DNA of 64,000 bases from JBCCMQ01 sp039026235 (GCA_039026235.1 JBCCMQ010000001.1:620001-684000), one strand, 5' to 3'; shown: positions 42,693 through 52,180, counted from the stretch's first letter. Program-made: numbers and translations. Notes: a model not told the origin generated them from the letters alone.

Positions 42693-43788
42693 GGGCCGGA
42701 GGCGCCTGTATTTCATCGCCGGCCGCCAATGCGGTTGATTTTAGTACTGCGTAAACTGACTGTCCCGGCTCCAGCGCCATTTGCGCAACCGAACGCCGTG
42801 TAATTCGCGCCACGATGCGGCTTTTGCCGACCATGAGGCCAACGGCGGCGCCCGGGCCAGCGCCGGGATGGATCTCGGTTATGGTGGCGGGCAGAACGTT
42901 CAGGGCGCTGATATCGGTGGGCCGCGTCTTGCTGAGAATGATATCCCGGGCGGCGATCCGAAGCTGCAAGACGGTGCCCGGTGCATGGGTCACCTGGGGC
43001 AGGAACACCGGCCCGGCCGATGTGGCAAGCTCTGTCAGGCGGTCGGTCGGGTGGTGGGCGACGACGGTGGCGGGCAGGATCGATCCGGTTTCGCGCACCC
43101 CCAGCGCGTGAACAGCACGCGGATTGGACAGTACCTGCGCCGCCGGTCCGGAAAAGGACACATGTCCGTTGTCGATGACCGCAATCGTTGTGGCCAGCCG
43201 CGCAATCTCTGCCAGGCTGTGGCTGACATAAAGGATTGGCACGTCAGAGTTATCCCGCAGACGTTCAAGAAATGGCAGGAGCTCGGATTTTCTGTCGTTG
43301 TCGAGCGAGGCCAGGGGTTCGTCCATCAAAAGCATGCGCGGTGCCGATAGAATGGCGCGCCCGATCGCCACCCTTTGGCGTTCGCCGCCTGACAGCCCGG
43401 CCGGGCGGCGATCCAAAAGATCCCCAATATCCAAAAGCTCGGTAATCTGCATCAGATCCAGTGGCTTGGCGTCCGGCGGCGCGTATCTTTGCCCGTAAAG
43501 CAGGTTCTTTCGTACGCTGAGATGTGGAAAAAGTCGCGCATCCTGAAAGACATAGCCCAGGCGCCGCTTGTGGGGCGAACAGAAGATGCCGCGTTGCGTG
43601 TCAGTGAGTACCGTGTCGTCCAGAACGACCCGACCCACATCCGGACGCAGCAGCCCGGCGACGATGTTGACCAGTGTCGTTTTGCCCGATCCGGACCGGC
43701 CAAACAAAGCGGTGGTGCCACGGGGCGCCGAAATCTCAACGTCCATCCGAAACGGACCGAAGGTCTGCTGCGCCTCAAGCCTGAGCAT
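42682..43788 (-). CDS. modC: Molybdate ABC transporter ATP-binding protein
   Basis: A 368-residue ATPase of the molybdate importer. Walker A FGRSGSGKTTLV, the signature LSGGERQRVAIGRA and Walker B MLLMDEPLASLD are clear. The C-terminal MOP/TOBE-type domain (VNALGV then LPATITEIHPGAGPGAAVGL) binds oxyanions. I choose ATG 43788; a TTG at 43800 is possible. It overlaps the end of modB by 14 bases. Confidence 0.95.
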   Translation of the reverse strand: MLRLEAQQTFGPFRMDVEISAPRGTTALFGRSGSGKTTLVNIVAGLLRPDVGRVVLDDTVLTDTQRGIFCSPHKRRLGYVFQDARLFPHLSVRKNLLYGQRYAPPDAKPLDLMQITELLDIGDLLDRRPAGLSGGERQRVAIGRAILSAPRMLLMDEPLASLDNDRKSELLPFLERLRDNSDVPILYVSHSLAEIARLATTIAVIDNGHVSFSGPAAQVLSNPRAVHALGVRETGSILPATVVAHHPTDRLTELATSAGPVFLPQVTHAPGTVLQLRIAARDIILSKTRPTDISALNVLPATITEIHPGAGPGAAVGLMVGKSRIVARITRRSVAQMALEPGQSVYAVLKSTALAAGDEIQAPPALSL

Positions 43789-44533
43789 CGGAAGGCTCAA
43801 TCCGCGCGCGGGCGCGTCGGGTCAGGACCTCGGACAGGGCGAGCGCGCCCACGGCGAGGACAATGGACACAACGACAAGTCGGACGGCGGCGGCTTCACC
43901 GCCCGGCACTTGCAGAAAGGTGTAGATCGCCGAAGGCAGGGTCTGCGTCTGACCGGGAATATTTGACACAAAGGTGATCGTTGCACCGAATTCCCCGAGC
44001 GCCTTGGCGAATGCAAGGATGGCGCCGGTCAGGATATGGGGCAGGATCATCGGTAATGTGACCGACAGGAAAACCGATGCGGGCGCAGCGCCGAGCGTGG
44101 ACGCCGCCGCGTGCAATCGCGGATCCACGGTCTCGAACCCAAGCCGAATGGCGCGAACCAGAAGCGGAAAGGCCATAACCGACGTGGCCAGAACCGCGCC
44201 GGTCCAGCGAAAGGCCAGGACCAGCCCGAAATAGGTCTCAAGAAACTGTCCAACCGGGCCCTGGCGTCCGAACAGGATCAAAAGGAAATAGCCCGTGACA
44301 ACAGGCGGCAGGATCAGCGGCAGATGGACAAGCCCGTTCAGGATCTGCTGGCCAGGGAAGGGCGGACGCGCCAGAAGATGCGCCACCCATATGCCAAGGG
44401 GAAGGCTGAGCGCCGTCGCCCAAAAGGCGACCTTGAGCGACAGGGCAATCGCCTGCCATTCCTCTGGGCCAAGCCACGCACCCAATTCCCTAGGGCCCCC
44501 AAGCGTCCGAAAAGCCGTGCGCCCGAAAGACAT
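43775..44533 (-). CDS. modB: Molybdate ABC transporter permease
   Basis: A permease of about 252 residues from the ATG at 44533, or 236 from a TTG at 44485 that lies just after the modA stop and gives the usual family N-terminus near LGPEEWQAIALSLKVAF. Five or six membrane helices and the ABC permease EAA-like loop (FETVDPRLHAAASTLGA) are visible, and TLPMILPHILTGAILAFAKALGEFGATITF is typical of ModB. Coupled to modA and modC by overlaps. Confidence 0.93.
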   Translation of the reverse strand: MSFGRTAFRTLGGPRELGAWLGPEEWQAIALSLKVAFWATALSLPLGIWVAHLLARPPFPGQQILNGLVHLPLILPPVVTGYFLLILFGRQGPVGQFLETYFGLVLAFRWTGAVLATSVMAFPLLVRAIRLGFETVDPRLHAAASTLGAAPASVFLSVTLPMILPHILTGAILAFAKALGEFGATITFVSNIPGQTQTLPSAIYTFLQVPGGEAAAVRLVVVSIVLAVGALALSEVLTRRARARIEPSDAQA

Positions 44534-45245
44534 CCATGGCCGACGGTCCGGCGAGATAATCCAACACGGCGGCGGCGTCGGGATCGGCCGCACCGATCAG
44601 AGCCGCCGGGTAGACAATGGGTTGATGGCTGTCAGCGGGAAATTCGGCGACCACACTTACCCGTGGCTCGGCCAGCGCATCAGTCGCATAGACGACACCC
44701 AACGGCGCTTCGCCCCGCGCCACCAGGGCCAGGGCGCCGCGCACGTTGTCGCTTTGTGCAACGCGGCCCTGAAGCCCGGCCCAGAGCCCGAGGTTCTGCA
44801 AAGCCTCGGCGCCGTAGATGCCTGCCGGGACGGCCTTGGTCAGTCCCATGGCAAGGGGACCGGATTTCAGTCGATTGATCAACGCATCTTGCCTCAGCGC
44901 CAAGGGGCGGGCCTCGGACGTTGGTGCAACGATCACCAGCCGATTTCCCAGAAGGTCGCGGCGCGACCCCGGCGTCAGCGCGCCGCGGTCTTCAAGGACA
45001 TCCATCCAGGCAGGATGGGCCGACAGGAACAAGCTCGCTGGGGCACCGGCAAGGATCTGGCGCGCCAGTGTCGCGCTGCCGGCATAGGAAACCGATGCGG
45101 GCGGCAGGCGCAATGCGCCCGACAGCGCCGCATCAAGTGCGCCAGCCAGGGATGCGGCCGCAAAAATCAGCAACCGACCACGCGCCCGCGCCGCCAACGG
45201 CATCGAAAGGGCGCCCGCCAGACATGCTCTGCGTGTCAGTTTCAC
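44490..45245 (-). CDS. modA: Molybdate ABC transporter substrate-binding protein
   Basis: A 251-residue periplasmic molybdate-binding protein from the GTG at 45245, giving a signal peptide MKLTRRACLAGALSMPLAARA. A longer GTG start at 45278 is possible. The binding-protein core LLIFAAASLAGALDAAL and SYAGSATLARQILAGAPASLFLSAH are ModA hallmarks. It is the first gene of modABC. No ModE gene or clear Mo-box is seen upstream. Confidence 0.94.
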   Translation of the reverse strand: MKLTRRACLAGALSMPLAARARGRLLIFAAASLAGALDAALSGALRLPPASVSYAGSATLARQILAGAPASLFLSAHPAWMDVLEDRGALTPGSRRDLLGNRLVIVAPTSEARPLALRQDALINRLKSGPLAMGLTKAVPAGIYGAEALQNLGLWAGLQGRVAQSDNVRGALALVARGEAPLGVVYATDALAEPRVSVVAEFPADSHQPIVYPAALIGAADPDAAAVLDYLAGPSAMDVFRAHGFSDAWGP

Positions 45246-45384
45246 CGTCGGCGCACCTTCGATCCATCCGCTTGGCACAACTATGATGCGTTATCGGACC
45301 AGATTGGGCACGGGGCAACCGCTTTTCAGATACGCGCCGCTGCCGGTGGTCGGGGCGCCTGTGCGCCCCGGCGGCCGGTGCTTG

Positions 45385-45942
45385 CTAGGTCGCGGCGACG
45401 GGCAAAGACAGTTCGCCGGTATATTCCCCGCGTGCCGGGTAGGATTTGTCGATGGCGAAATCCACGGCTGATAGCAGTTCCGAGAAATGCGGCCGCACAA
45501 AGGGCATGGTCTGAACCGACATGTAGTAAAGCGTTTGATCGGGATTGACGAGAAACAGCCCCGGTTCGGAAAAAAGCGGCGGTTCTTCGATGCCGATGGA
45601 CGTTTTCCCGCGCGATGTAGAGATATACAGGCCCCATTCACGGGCTTTGTCCAGAGCCAGGTCATAAGCGAACCGTAGATGTTCGGTCCCGACCTTTTCG
45701 GCCATCGCCCTGGTGCGGTCTTCGCCGTCGCTTGAGACGGCAACGGTTTTGATGCCGCGTTTGGCAAACTCTGGCGTCAGGCGTTCCAGTTCCTTCAGGT
45801 AATTCGCGCAGATCGGGCAGTGGAGGCCGCGGTAAAAGCAGACAACCGTGCCCCGTTCGCCCTGATCCGTTGCCAGATCAAAAGTTGAACCATCAAGAAG
45901 CGGCAGGGTGAGATCAGGGGTCTTTTGGCGGGGCGTCAGCAT
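45385..45942 (-). CDS. Peroxiredoxin-like AhpC/TSA-family protein
   Basis: A 185-residue thioredoxin-fold protein with CFYRGLHCPICANYLKELE, the AhpC/TSA-type active-site region with a CPIC pair. DLTLPLLDGSTFDLATDQGERG at the N-terminus is a peroxiredoxin-like lead. It probably reduces peroxides or disulphides. ATG 45942 follows AAAGGAC; the longer frame from 46002 adds 20 unsupported residues. A mirrored hairpin at 45352-45369 lies just past its stop but lacks a T-run. Confidence 0.87.
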   Translation of the reverse strand: MLTPRQKTPDLTLPLLDGSTFDLATDQGERGTVVCFYRGLHCPICANYLKELERLTPEFAKRGIKTVAVSSDGEDRTRAMAEKVGTEHLRFAYDLALDKAREWGLYISTSRGKTSIGIEEPPLFSEPGLFLVNPDQTLYYMSVQTMPFVRPHFSELLSAVDFAIDKSYPARGEYTGELSLPVAAT

Positions 45943-46003
45943 CGGGTGTCCTTTTGGTTGGATGTCTCGCGCGTAGCTAAGCCAGCCGTGCTCAAGTCGC
46001 ACG

Positions 46004-47257
46004 TCACAGGTCAGTGACCGGCGAGCGCAGCGGCTGTGCGTAATTGAACATCATCAGAACAAGTGCGGCGGCGGCAGACAGGGCAACACCCGCCGCGGCG
46101 GACAGCGGTGTGCCGTCAAAGGCCTGTCCGATCGGTACTGCGATCAGCACGCCAAGAATTGTTGCCACTGAACTGACCACCGAGGCCGCGAGCCCTGCAA
46201 TATGGCCCATGGGCTCCATCGCCAGAGCGTTCAGATTGCCCATGGTCAGACCCGCCATGAAAAACACGTAAGTGGACCAGATCAGATAGACCGCGAAAGC
46301 AATTGCAACGGGCAGAAGGCCCAGGAACGTCACCAGCGCCATGGCGGCCGATGACACAAGCTGTACCCAGAGGCTGGCGACGACGAGCCTGCGCATGCCC
46401 ACGCGTTCCACAAGTTGGGCATTCAGGATAGAACCTGTTCCGGCAACCAGTGCCATGCCGGCAAACCAGTAGGGAAATTCCTCATGCCGCCCAAAGGTGA
46501 CGTCAAAGATCGGCTGCACTGACACAAGCGTTGCAAAGAGCATGGCAAAACATAGTGCCAGAACCAGCGTGGTGATCATAACCTGGCGGTTGGCAAGAAT
46601 TTCCAGACATCCCGCATAAAGGACCCGGGGCTGAAGCGGGCGCCGCAACTCTTTCGGCAATGTCTCGGGCTGCCGAAACGCCAGCCAGGCGGCAGAGACG
46701 ACCGAGAATGCAACGAATGCAAGAAAAATGGCGCGCCAGCCCGCAAGCGCCATGATGCCCGCCCCGAGCAGCGGTGCGACGGCCGGAAAAAGTGTGAAAA
46801 TCAACATGCAGAAGGACAGGATGCGGGCCATTGTGCGGCCACTATAAAGATCGCGCACCATCGCTATCGTCACCGTTCGCGGCCCGGCCGCGCCCAGTCC
46901 CTGGATCAGGCGCGCGGCAAGGGCTGCTTCGATAGACGTCGAATAGTAGGCCCCCAAGGCGCCGCAGATATAAAGACCCGCCCCCAGAAGGACGATGCGT
47001 TTGCGACCGAAGCTGTCAGACAGGGGCCCCGCTACCAGCGTCCCGAGCCCCATTCCAAAGACGAAAAACACGATGATCAGCTGCGCCCGGTTGGGTGCTT
47101 CGGGGGCAAGCTCGGCCGCGATTTCCGGCATCGCCGGCAGCATGCCGTCGATCGATACCGCCACAGTCGCAAACAGCATGCCCATCATCGCCACGAACTC
47201 TGGCAGTTTCAGGCGCTCTGCCTCTGGCGGATGGGACGGGGCGTTTTGGACCGACAT
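46004..47257 (-). CDS. Bcr/CflA-type MFS drug-efflux transporter
   Basis: A 417-residue 12-helix major-facilitator protein of the Bcr/CflA group. Seen: VAVSIDGMLPAMPEIAAEL in helix 1, GPLSDSFGRKRIVLLGAGLY (MFS motif A) and RLIQGLGAAGPRTVTIAMVRDL. Likely a proton-driven exporter; the substrate is unknown. I use ATG 47257; a GTG frame from 47317 adds 20 residues without support. It stands between the peroxiredoxin-like gene and the DsbA-like operon on the same strand. Confidence 0.88.
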   Translation of the reverse strand: MSVQNAPSHPPEAERLKLPEFVAMMGMLFATVAVSIDGMLPAMPEIAAELAPEAPNRAQLIIVFFVFGMGLGTLVAGPLSDSFGRKRIVLLGAGLYICGALGAYYSTSIEAALAARLIQGLGAAGPRTVTIAMVRDLYSGRTMARILSFCMLIFTLFPAVAPLLGAGIMALAGWRAIFLAFVAFSVVSAAWLAFRQPETLPKELRRPLQPRVLYAGCLEILANRQVMITTLVLALCFAMLFATLVSVQPIFDVTFGRHEEFPYWFAGMALVAGTGSILNAQLVERVGMRRLVVASLWVQLVSSAAMALVTFLGLLPVAIAFAVYLIWSTYVFFMAGLTMGNLNALAMEPMGHIAGLAASVVSSVATILGVLIAVPIGQAFDGTPLSAAAGVALSAAAALVLMMFNYAQPLRSPVTDL

Positions 47258-47429
47258 GAATGGCTGCCCCAGGACACCGGTAAGGTTGGAAGCGACATTG
47301 GGAATGGAAGGGCGCACGCTTGATCACGCCGATGGGCGGACGCTACAGGCCAATTACGGGAATGACCATACGGGTCGGCCCAGTTGCGAACTCGCCAGAT
47401 GACCCTGGGGTCATGGCGGCGGGACGCGC

Positions 47430-48074
47430 TTACTCGGCCGCAGCGATCTGGGCCGTCAGTTCGTCGATCACCTTCAGCCAAAGTTCGGTCGGTTGCGCGC
47501 CGGGCAGTACATGCTGGTTCGCGACAACGAATGTTGGGACACCGGTGACGCCACGCTGGCGCGCGTGGGCATCCCGGGCGCGGACATCTTCCGCGTCAGA
47601 TGTGCCCTTTAAAAGCGTGCCGATCATGTCGGGATCAAGTCCGGCTTTCTCGGCGATATCGGTCAGAACACCATGATCGCCGATATCAAGACCGTCTACG
47701 AAATAGGCCTTAAACAGCATGTCCACCATAGGTCCCTGGCGCGCTTCGATCCCCGACCAATGGATCAGCCGATGCGCATCAAGCGTGTTGGGCGTGCGCC
47801 GGATCGCGTCGAAGTTGATGACAAGCTCGGCCGCCTTGGCCGTATCGGCGATGCGGCCATAGACACGGTCTGCGTTTTCAGGGCCACCGAATTTATTCTC
47901 AAGATAGGCCCTGCGGTCCATTCCTTCCGGCGGCATGTCAGGGTTCAGCTGAAACGGATGCCATTCGATCGTGAACGGATGGTCCGGATGGTCGGCCAGC
48001 GCACGATCGAGGTAGGTCTTGCCGATATAGCACCAGGGGCATATCGGGTCCGACAGGATATCCAATTTGATCAT
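47430..48074 (-). CDS. DsbA-family thiol oxidoreductase (FrnE-like)
   Basis: A 214-residue thioredoxin-fold protein with CPWC (residues 12-15) in DPICPWCYIGKTYLDRAL and the cis-Pro segment RGVTGVPTFVVANQHVLPGAQP, typical of the FrnE/2-hydroxychromene-2-carboxylate-isomerase-like cytoplasmic branch. No signal peptide. The start overlaps the stop of the acyl-CoA synthetase gene by 4 bases (ATGA), so it is translationally coupled to that gene and to the aquaporin gene before it. Confidence 0.9.
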   Translation of the reverse strand: MIKLDILSDPICPWCYIGKTYLDRALADHPDHPFTIEWHPFQLNPDMPPEGMDRRAYLENKFGGPENADRVYGRIADTAKAAELVINFDAIRRTPNTLDAHRLIHWSGIEARQGPMVDMLFKAYFVDGLDIGDHGVLTDIAEKAGLDPDMIGTLLKGTSDAEDVRARDAHARQRGVTGVPTFVVANQHVLPGAQPTELWLKVIDELTAQIAAAE

Positions 48075-49606
48075 ATGGGCGTTTCCATCCGTTTGCGCAG
48101 TCGCGCGCGCTGCAGCTTACCATTGGCACCCCTCGGCAAGCTCTCGATCTGCTTTAGGATGCGCGGCATCTTGTATCCCGCCAGACGGTCGCTTGCAAAT
48201 GACGCCAGACTGGCGATGTCAATCGCTTGGTGGGAGACGAAATAGGCGGCAATAACGGTGGTGTCTGCCTTAACGGCCACCTCGACCGCCGCGGCTTCGG
48301 TGACCGCCGGGTACTGGCAAAGCACGGATTCGATATCTTCGGGGCTGACGCGGTAGCCGCCGGCATTCAGCACGTCATCGTTGCGTCCAAGAATACGGAT
48401 TGCGCCGTCGTCGCGCATAATCGCGTCGTCGCCGGTCTCGTGCCAGGCACCCGACCGGCTTGGCGCGGCGCCCAGTTCGCTCAGGTATCCAAGCATCAAG
48501 CCGGGGTCACGGACGCCGATGACCAATCGCCCGGATTTCCCCCGAGGCAACGGAACGCCGCCGGAATTGACCACAGCGACCCGGCGGCCCGGCTGGGCGA
48601 AACCCGTCGTTCCTTCGGGCGCCGGGCGGTCGGGACACCCGGAGATCAGGGTTGAGCATTCGCTTTGGCCGTACGCCTCATGCAACTCAGTCCCCGTCGC
48701 CTTTCGCCAGGCCTCACGCAACCCATGGGGCAGCGTTTCACCAGCACAGAGTCCATGACGAAGCCGCGGTAGCTCCCACGCGGTGTCCGAATTCAGAAGT
48801 TTCCGGTACACGCCCGGTGCTGCGGCGAAAATTGTAGCGTCATAATCCTTCAGAAGGTCGGGAAGCCTGTCGATCGGGGTTCCACCGCCCGGGACCAGGG
48901 CCGTCGCCCCCGCCGTCCAGGGATCAAGAAGACCTGTGCCCAGGGTAAAGGTCCAGTTCATGGCGCCGGCATGCAGGACCCGGTCATTGCGGGTGAGCCC
49001 GTACCAACCCTTCCACATCATCCGCCGCGCATGGTGGGCGCGGTGCGCATGGGCCACGGCCCGGGGTTTGCCGGATGTCCCCGAAGTCAGGACGATGTAG
49101 GCCAGACGGTCCGGCGGACCTTGGGCAAACTGGACCTCCCCATCGGGTCTTGGGGCGCTGAGCACCCGCTTGTCAGATATCACCGGACGGCCGGGCGGCA
49201 CCGAAACTTCGGGCGACGCGACCACCAGGCACGGCGCCAGAAAATCTGCAATGCCGGCGATTTCTGTCTTGGTCAACTGGGCAGATGTGGGCACCGGAAT
49301 GAGGCCTGCCGTCACTGCGCCGAGAAAGGCAATCGGAAAGGCCACGCCGTTGCCAAGCCGCAGAAGGACGCGGTCCCCCGGGCGCAGGCCCTCGGCCAGC
49401 AACGCGGCGGCTGCGGCGCCAACGGCAGTGGAAAGGCGCCCGTAGCTCCAGAGATCGGGGGCGCCGTTTCCAATCACACACAGCGCTGTCTTGTCCGGAG
49501 TGCTCCGCCCGGCCTTCAGGACGTCTTCGGCCAGATTATAGGGCGTTGGGCAGGTGGGTGGTGCGCCATCGCCAGCGACCGACGGCTGGCCGGCGGGCTC
49601 AGTCAT
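48071..49606 (-). CDS. AMP-dependent acyl-CoA synthetase/ligase
   Basis: A 511-residue member of the adenylate-forming family. P-loop YIVLTSGTSGKPRAVAHAH, EAYGQSECSTLISG (A5), HETGDDAIMRDDGAIRILGRNDDV (A7-A8) and the C-terminal catalytic Lys in SLPRGANGKLQRARL are all present. It resembles benzoate/acetate-type CoA ligases, but the acid substrate cannot be told. Its start overlaps the aquaporin stop by 8 bases and its stop overlaps the DsbA-like start. Confidence 0.92.
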   Translation of the reverse strand: MTEPAGQPSVAGDGAPPTCPTPYNLAEDVLKAGRSTPDKTALCVIGNGAPDLWSYGRLSTAVGAAAAALLAEGLRPGDRVLLRLGNGVAFPIAFLGAVTAGLIPVPTSAQLTKTEIAGIADFLAPCLVVASPEVSVPPGRPVISDKRVLSAPRPDGEVQFAQGPPDRLAYIVLTSGTSGKPRAVAHAHRAHHARRMMWKGWYGLTRNDRVLHAGAMNWTFTLGTGLLDPWTAGATALVPGGGTPIDRLPDLLKDYDATIFAAAPGVYRKLLNSDTAWELPRLRHGLCAGETLPHGLREAWRKATGTELHEAYGQSECSTLISGCPDRPAPEGTTGFAQPGRRVAVVNSGGVPLPRGKSGRLVIGVRDPGLMLGYLSELGAAPSRSGAWHETGDDAIMRDDGAIRILGRNDDVLNAGGYRVSPEDIESVLCQYPAVTEAAAVEVAVKADTTVIAAYFVSHQAIDIASLASFASDRLAGYKMPRILKQIESLPRGANGKLQRARLRKRMETPI

Positions 49607-50255
49607 CTCCGGCTACGAAGAGCCGACGCGCCACGAATACGGCCAGGGCCGCGCCGATGAACTGCATCACGATGAACATGGGCGCGTGCGCGGGCAGGAT
49701 ACCCGAGAACGTATCGGTCAGGCTGCGCGCGATGGTCACCGCTGGATTGGCAAAACTCGTCGAGGCCGTGAACCAGTAGGCGCCGGTGATATAGCAGGCG
49801 ACCAGCGCCGGAACGGCCTGCGGCCGCGCGTATAGCCCGCCAAGGATCGTCAGCATCAGGCCGAAACTCGCGATGATCTCGGCCCACCATTGTCCCGGCC
49901 CCGCGCGCGGGGTCTTGGACATCTGAAAAAGTGCTTCGTCAAACATCAGGTGGGTTGCCAACACGCCCAGAACTCCGCCCAGAACCTGGGCCATCATGTA
50001 AGACGGTGCCGCGCCAGCGCCGAGGTCACCCTTCAGGACAAAGCCCAGCGTGACCGCCGGGTTGAAGTGCGCACCCGAGACAGGCCCGAAGATCGAGATT
50101 AGCACGTAAAGTGCGGCCCCTGTGGCCACTGAGTTTGCGAGCAGGGCCACGGCGATGTTCCCGCCGGCCAGCCGTTCACCCATGATGCCCGAACCCACGA
50201 CCGCGATAAGAAGAAAGGCGGTTCCGATCGCTTCTGCGGCGATTTTCGATGTCAT
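49599..50255 (-). CDS. MIP-family channel with non-water selectivity filter
   Basis: A 218-residue six-helix MIP channel with NPA motifs in SGAHFNPAVTLG and SFANPAVTIARS. In AqpZ the second NPA is followed directly by the filter Arg; here it is followed by Val, implying a wider, less polar filter. This resembles the AqpS branch (linked to arsenic/methylarsenical flux in Sinorhizobium, from memory), but no ars genes are nearby. It heads a three-gene coupled operon with an acyl-CoA synthetase and a DsbA-like protein. Confidence 0.9.
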   Translation of the reverse strand: MTSKIAAEAIGTAFLLIAVVGSGIMGERLAGGNIAVALLANSVATGAALYVLISIFGPVSGAHFNPAVTLGFVLKGDLGAGAAPSYMMAQVLGGVLGVLATHLMFDEALFQMSKTPRAGPGQWWAEIIASFGLMLTILGGLYARPQAVPALVACYITGAYWFTASTSFANPAVTIARSLTDTFSGILPAHAPMFIVMQFIGAALAVFVARRLFVAGDD

Positions 50256-50374
50256 GCAGCCTCCGCCTGACCCGGGTGCCTTCCTGGGCGGCGCAGTGCT
50301 ACACCGTCACGGACAAAGCGGCCAGAGCTAATGCACCACCTGCATCGCCGGATGCGATCAAGGTCAAGGGAAGG

Positions 50375-52180
50375 CTATTCCTCGTACCACCAGACGTCAG
50401 GCTGAAATCCGATCCAGTCGCCATACATAGGTAGCCGGTCTGGGTATTTGAGTTCAGCCGCATGGGCGATCCGGCTGATGTTCCACTGGTAGATCGGAAT
50501 GACATAGCGGCCGGCGGTCAGAATGCGGTCCAAAGCGCGGACGGCTGCCAGGAACTCTTCGCGGCTTGACGAGGTCAGCATGTGCTCGATCATGCTCTCG
50601 GCGGCCGGGGACGCCATGCCCATCCAGTTCCTTGTGCCCGGCTCGGTCACCCCGGCGCCGCCCCAGTAGAGCTTCTGCTCGTTTCCGGGGCTGAGGCTCA
50701 GACCACGTCGATAGAACGCCATGCCGAAGTCATAGGCCTGCGTTCGCTCAGTGTATTGGGCGCTGTCGACGGCGATGACATCGGGAAAGACGCCAAGCCG
50801 TTCCAGCGATTTCACGAACATATCGATGATGGCCTGGTTTTCGTTGGCACCCTGTTTCAGCACGATCTCGAAACGAAGATCCTCGCCGGCTGCATTTTTC
50901 CTTCGTCCATCGACGACCGTCCAGCCCGCTTCGTCGAGGAGCGTACCGGCCTGGCGTAGGTTCGCACGATTGCGTTCGCTGCCGTCCGACACGGGCAGCG
51001 CATAGCCTTCAAGCGTGCCGGGCAGAAGCTGATCTTCAAACGGAAGAAGCAGTTCGCGCACACGGCCCTCGGCCGGGCCCGGCTGCATCGCGAGAATGGA
51101 ATTAGAAAAGTAGCTGGTGATACGTGGCTGCGCCCCGCCTGTCATGCGTTCGTTGATGAACTCGAAGTTGAAGGCGTGCAGCATCGCATCGCGCACCCGC
51201 CAATCCGCGAAGACCGGCAGACGGGTGTTCATGACAAAACCTGTGATCCCCGATGGACGCTGATTGGGCAGGATCGATTTGACCACCTCGCCGCGATCGA
51301 CCGCCGGAAAATCGTATTGCTGTTCCCACTTGGCGGCGTTGAATTCCCGCTGGCTATTCAGTGCGCCGGCCTTGAAAGCTTCAAGCACGACACTGCCGTC
51401 GCCGTAATACTCTATCCTGATCTCATCGAGATTGTTGGTGCCGCGCCGGAACGGTAGATCCTTGCCCCAATAGTTGGGGTTGCGCACGAGGGAGATAAAC
51501 CGTCCCGGTTCAAATTCACCAATTATATAGGGCGCTGAGGCGATGGGGATCGTATCGAGCCCGCTTTCGGTGATATCGATTCCATCCCATTGGGCCTTCT
51601 TCAGGATCGGGCGCATTCCCATGATCAGTGCCAGTTCACGGTCGGCTTCGTTGAACGTGAAACGCACCTTGCGCGGACCGGTCTGTTCGGCCGTAGCAAC
51701 CTTTTCCCAGGCGCCCAGGTAACGGGGGTGGCCAACTGTTCCCAGTGTCTCATAGGACCAAAGTACGTCTTCGACGGTCACCGGGCTGCCATCGGAAAAA
51801 GCCGCCTCATCGCGCAGTGTGAATTCGACCCAGGTGCGCTCTGGATCGGTCTCAATCGATTCGGCAAGCAGGCCGTAAAGCGTGAACGGCTCGTCGTAAC
51901 TGCGGCCCATCAGAGATTCGTAGGCAAGAAAACGTAGCTGCCAGGGCGCCGACCCCTTCAGAATGTGCGGGTTCAGACTGTCGAAACCGCCAACCTCACC
52001 GAGGACAATTTTTCCGCCGTTCGGCGCATCCGGGTTGGCATAGGGAAGCGACACAAAATCCGGTGGCAGTGCCGGTTCGCCATACATAGCTATGCCATGG
52101 CGGGGTTCTGCCTGTGCGCCAAGGCAGAAGATCGAAGCAACCAGTGCCGCTGTCACACGGCGGTAAACAATTTGTTTCAT
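50375..52180 (-). CDS. Peptide-type ABC transporter substrate-binding protein (YejA-like)
   Basis: A 601-residue periplasmic binding protein (SBP_bac_5). Signal peptide MKQIVYRRVTAALVASIFCLGAQA, then the YejA-type start AMYGEPALPPDFVSLPYANP and PNGGKIVLGEVGGFDSLNPHIL. The domain continues with FTLRDEAAFSDGSPVTVEDVLWSYETL and ends ...WIGFQPDVWWYEE. YejA-type proteins bind peptides such as microcin C. No permease or ATPase genes flank it, so it is an orphan in this window. Confidence 0.92.
   Translation of the reverse strand: MKQIVYRRVTAALVASIFCLGAQAEPRHGIAMYGEPALPPDFVSLPYANPDAPNGGKIVLGEVGGFDSLNPHILKGSAPWQLRFLAYESLMGRSYDEPFTLYGLLAESIETDPERTWVEFTLRDEAAFSDGSPVTVEDVLWSYETLGTVGHPRYLGAWEKVATAEQTGPRKVRFTFNEADRELALIMGMRPILKKAQWDGIDITESGLDTIPIASAPYIIGEFEPGRFISLVRNPNYWGKDLPFRRGTNNLDEIRIEYYGDGSVVLEAFKAGALNSQREFNAAKWEQQYDFPAVDRGEVVKSILPNQRPSGITGFVMNTRLPVFADWRVRDAMLHAFNFEFINERMTGGAQPRITSYFSNSILAMQPGPAEGRVRELLLPFEDQLLPGTLEGYALPVSDGSERNRANLRQAGTLLDEAGWTVVDGRRKNAAGEDLRFEIVLKQGANENQAIIDMFVKSLERLGVFPDVIAVDSAQYTERTQAYDFGMAFYRRGLSLSPGNEQKLYWGGAGVTEPGTRNWMGMASPAAESMIEHMLTSSSREEFLAAVRALDRILTAGRYVIPIYQWNISRIAHAAELKYPDRLPMYGDWIGFQPDVWWYEE

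Noticed and set aside
45352..45369. Perfect GGGGCGC/GCGCCCC hairpin past the peroxiredoxin-like gene
   Set aside because: No T-run on either strand, so I do not call it an intrinsic terminator; may still help rho or simply be GC-rich chance.
45246..45384. Possible ModE/Mo-box upstream of modA
   Set aside because: Only a CGTTAT half-site is visible; the second half and spacing do not match.
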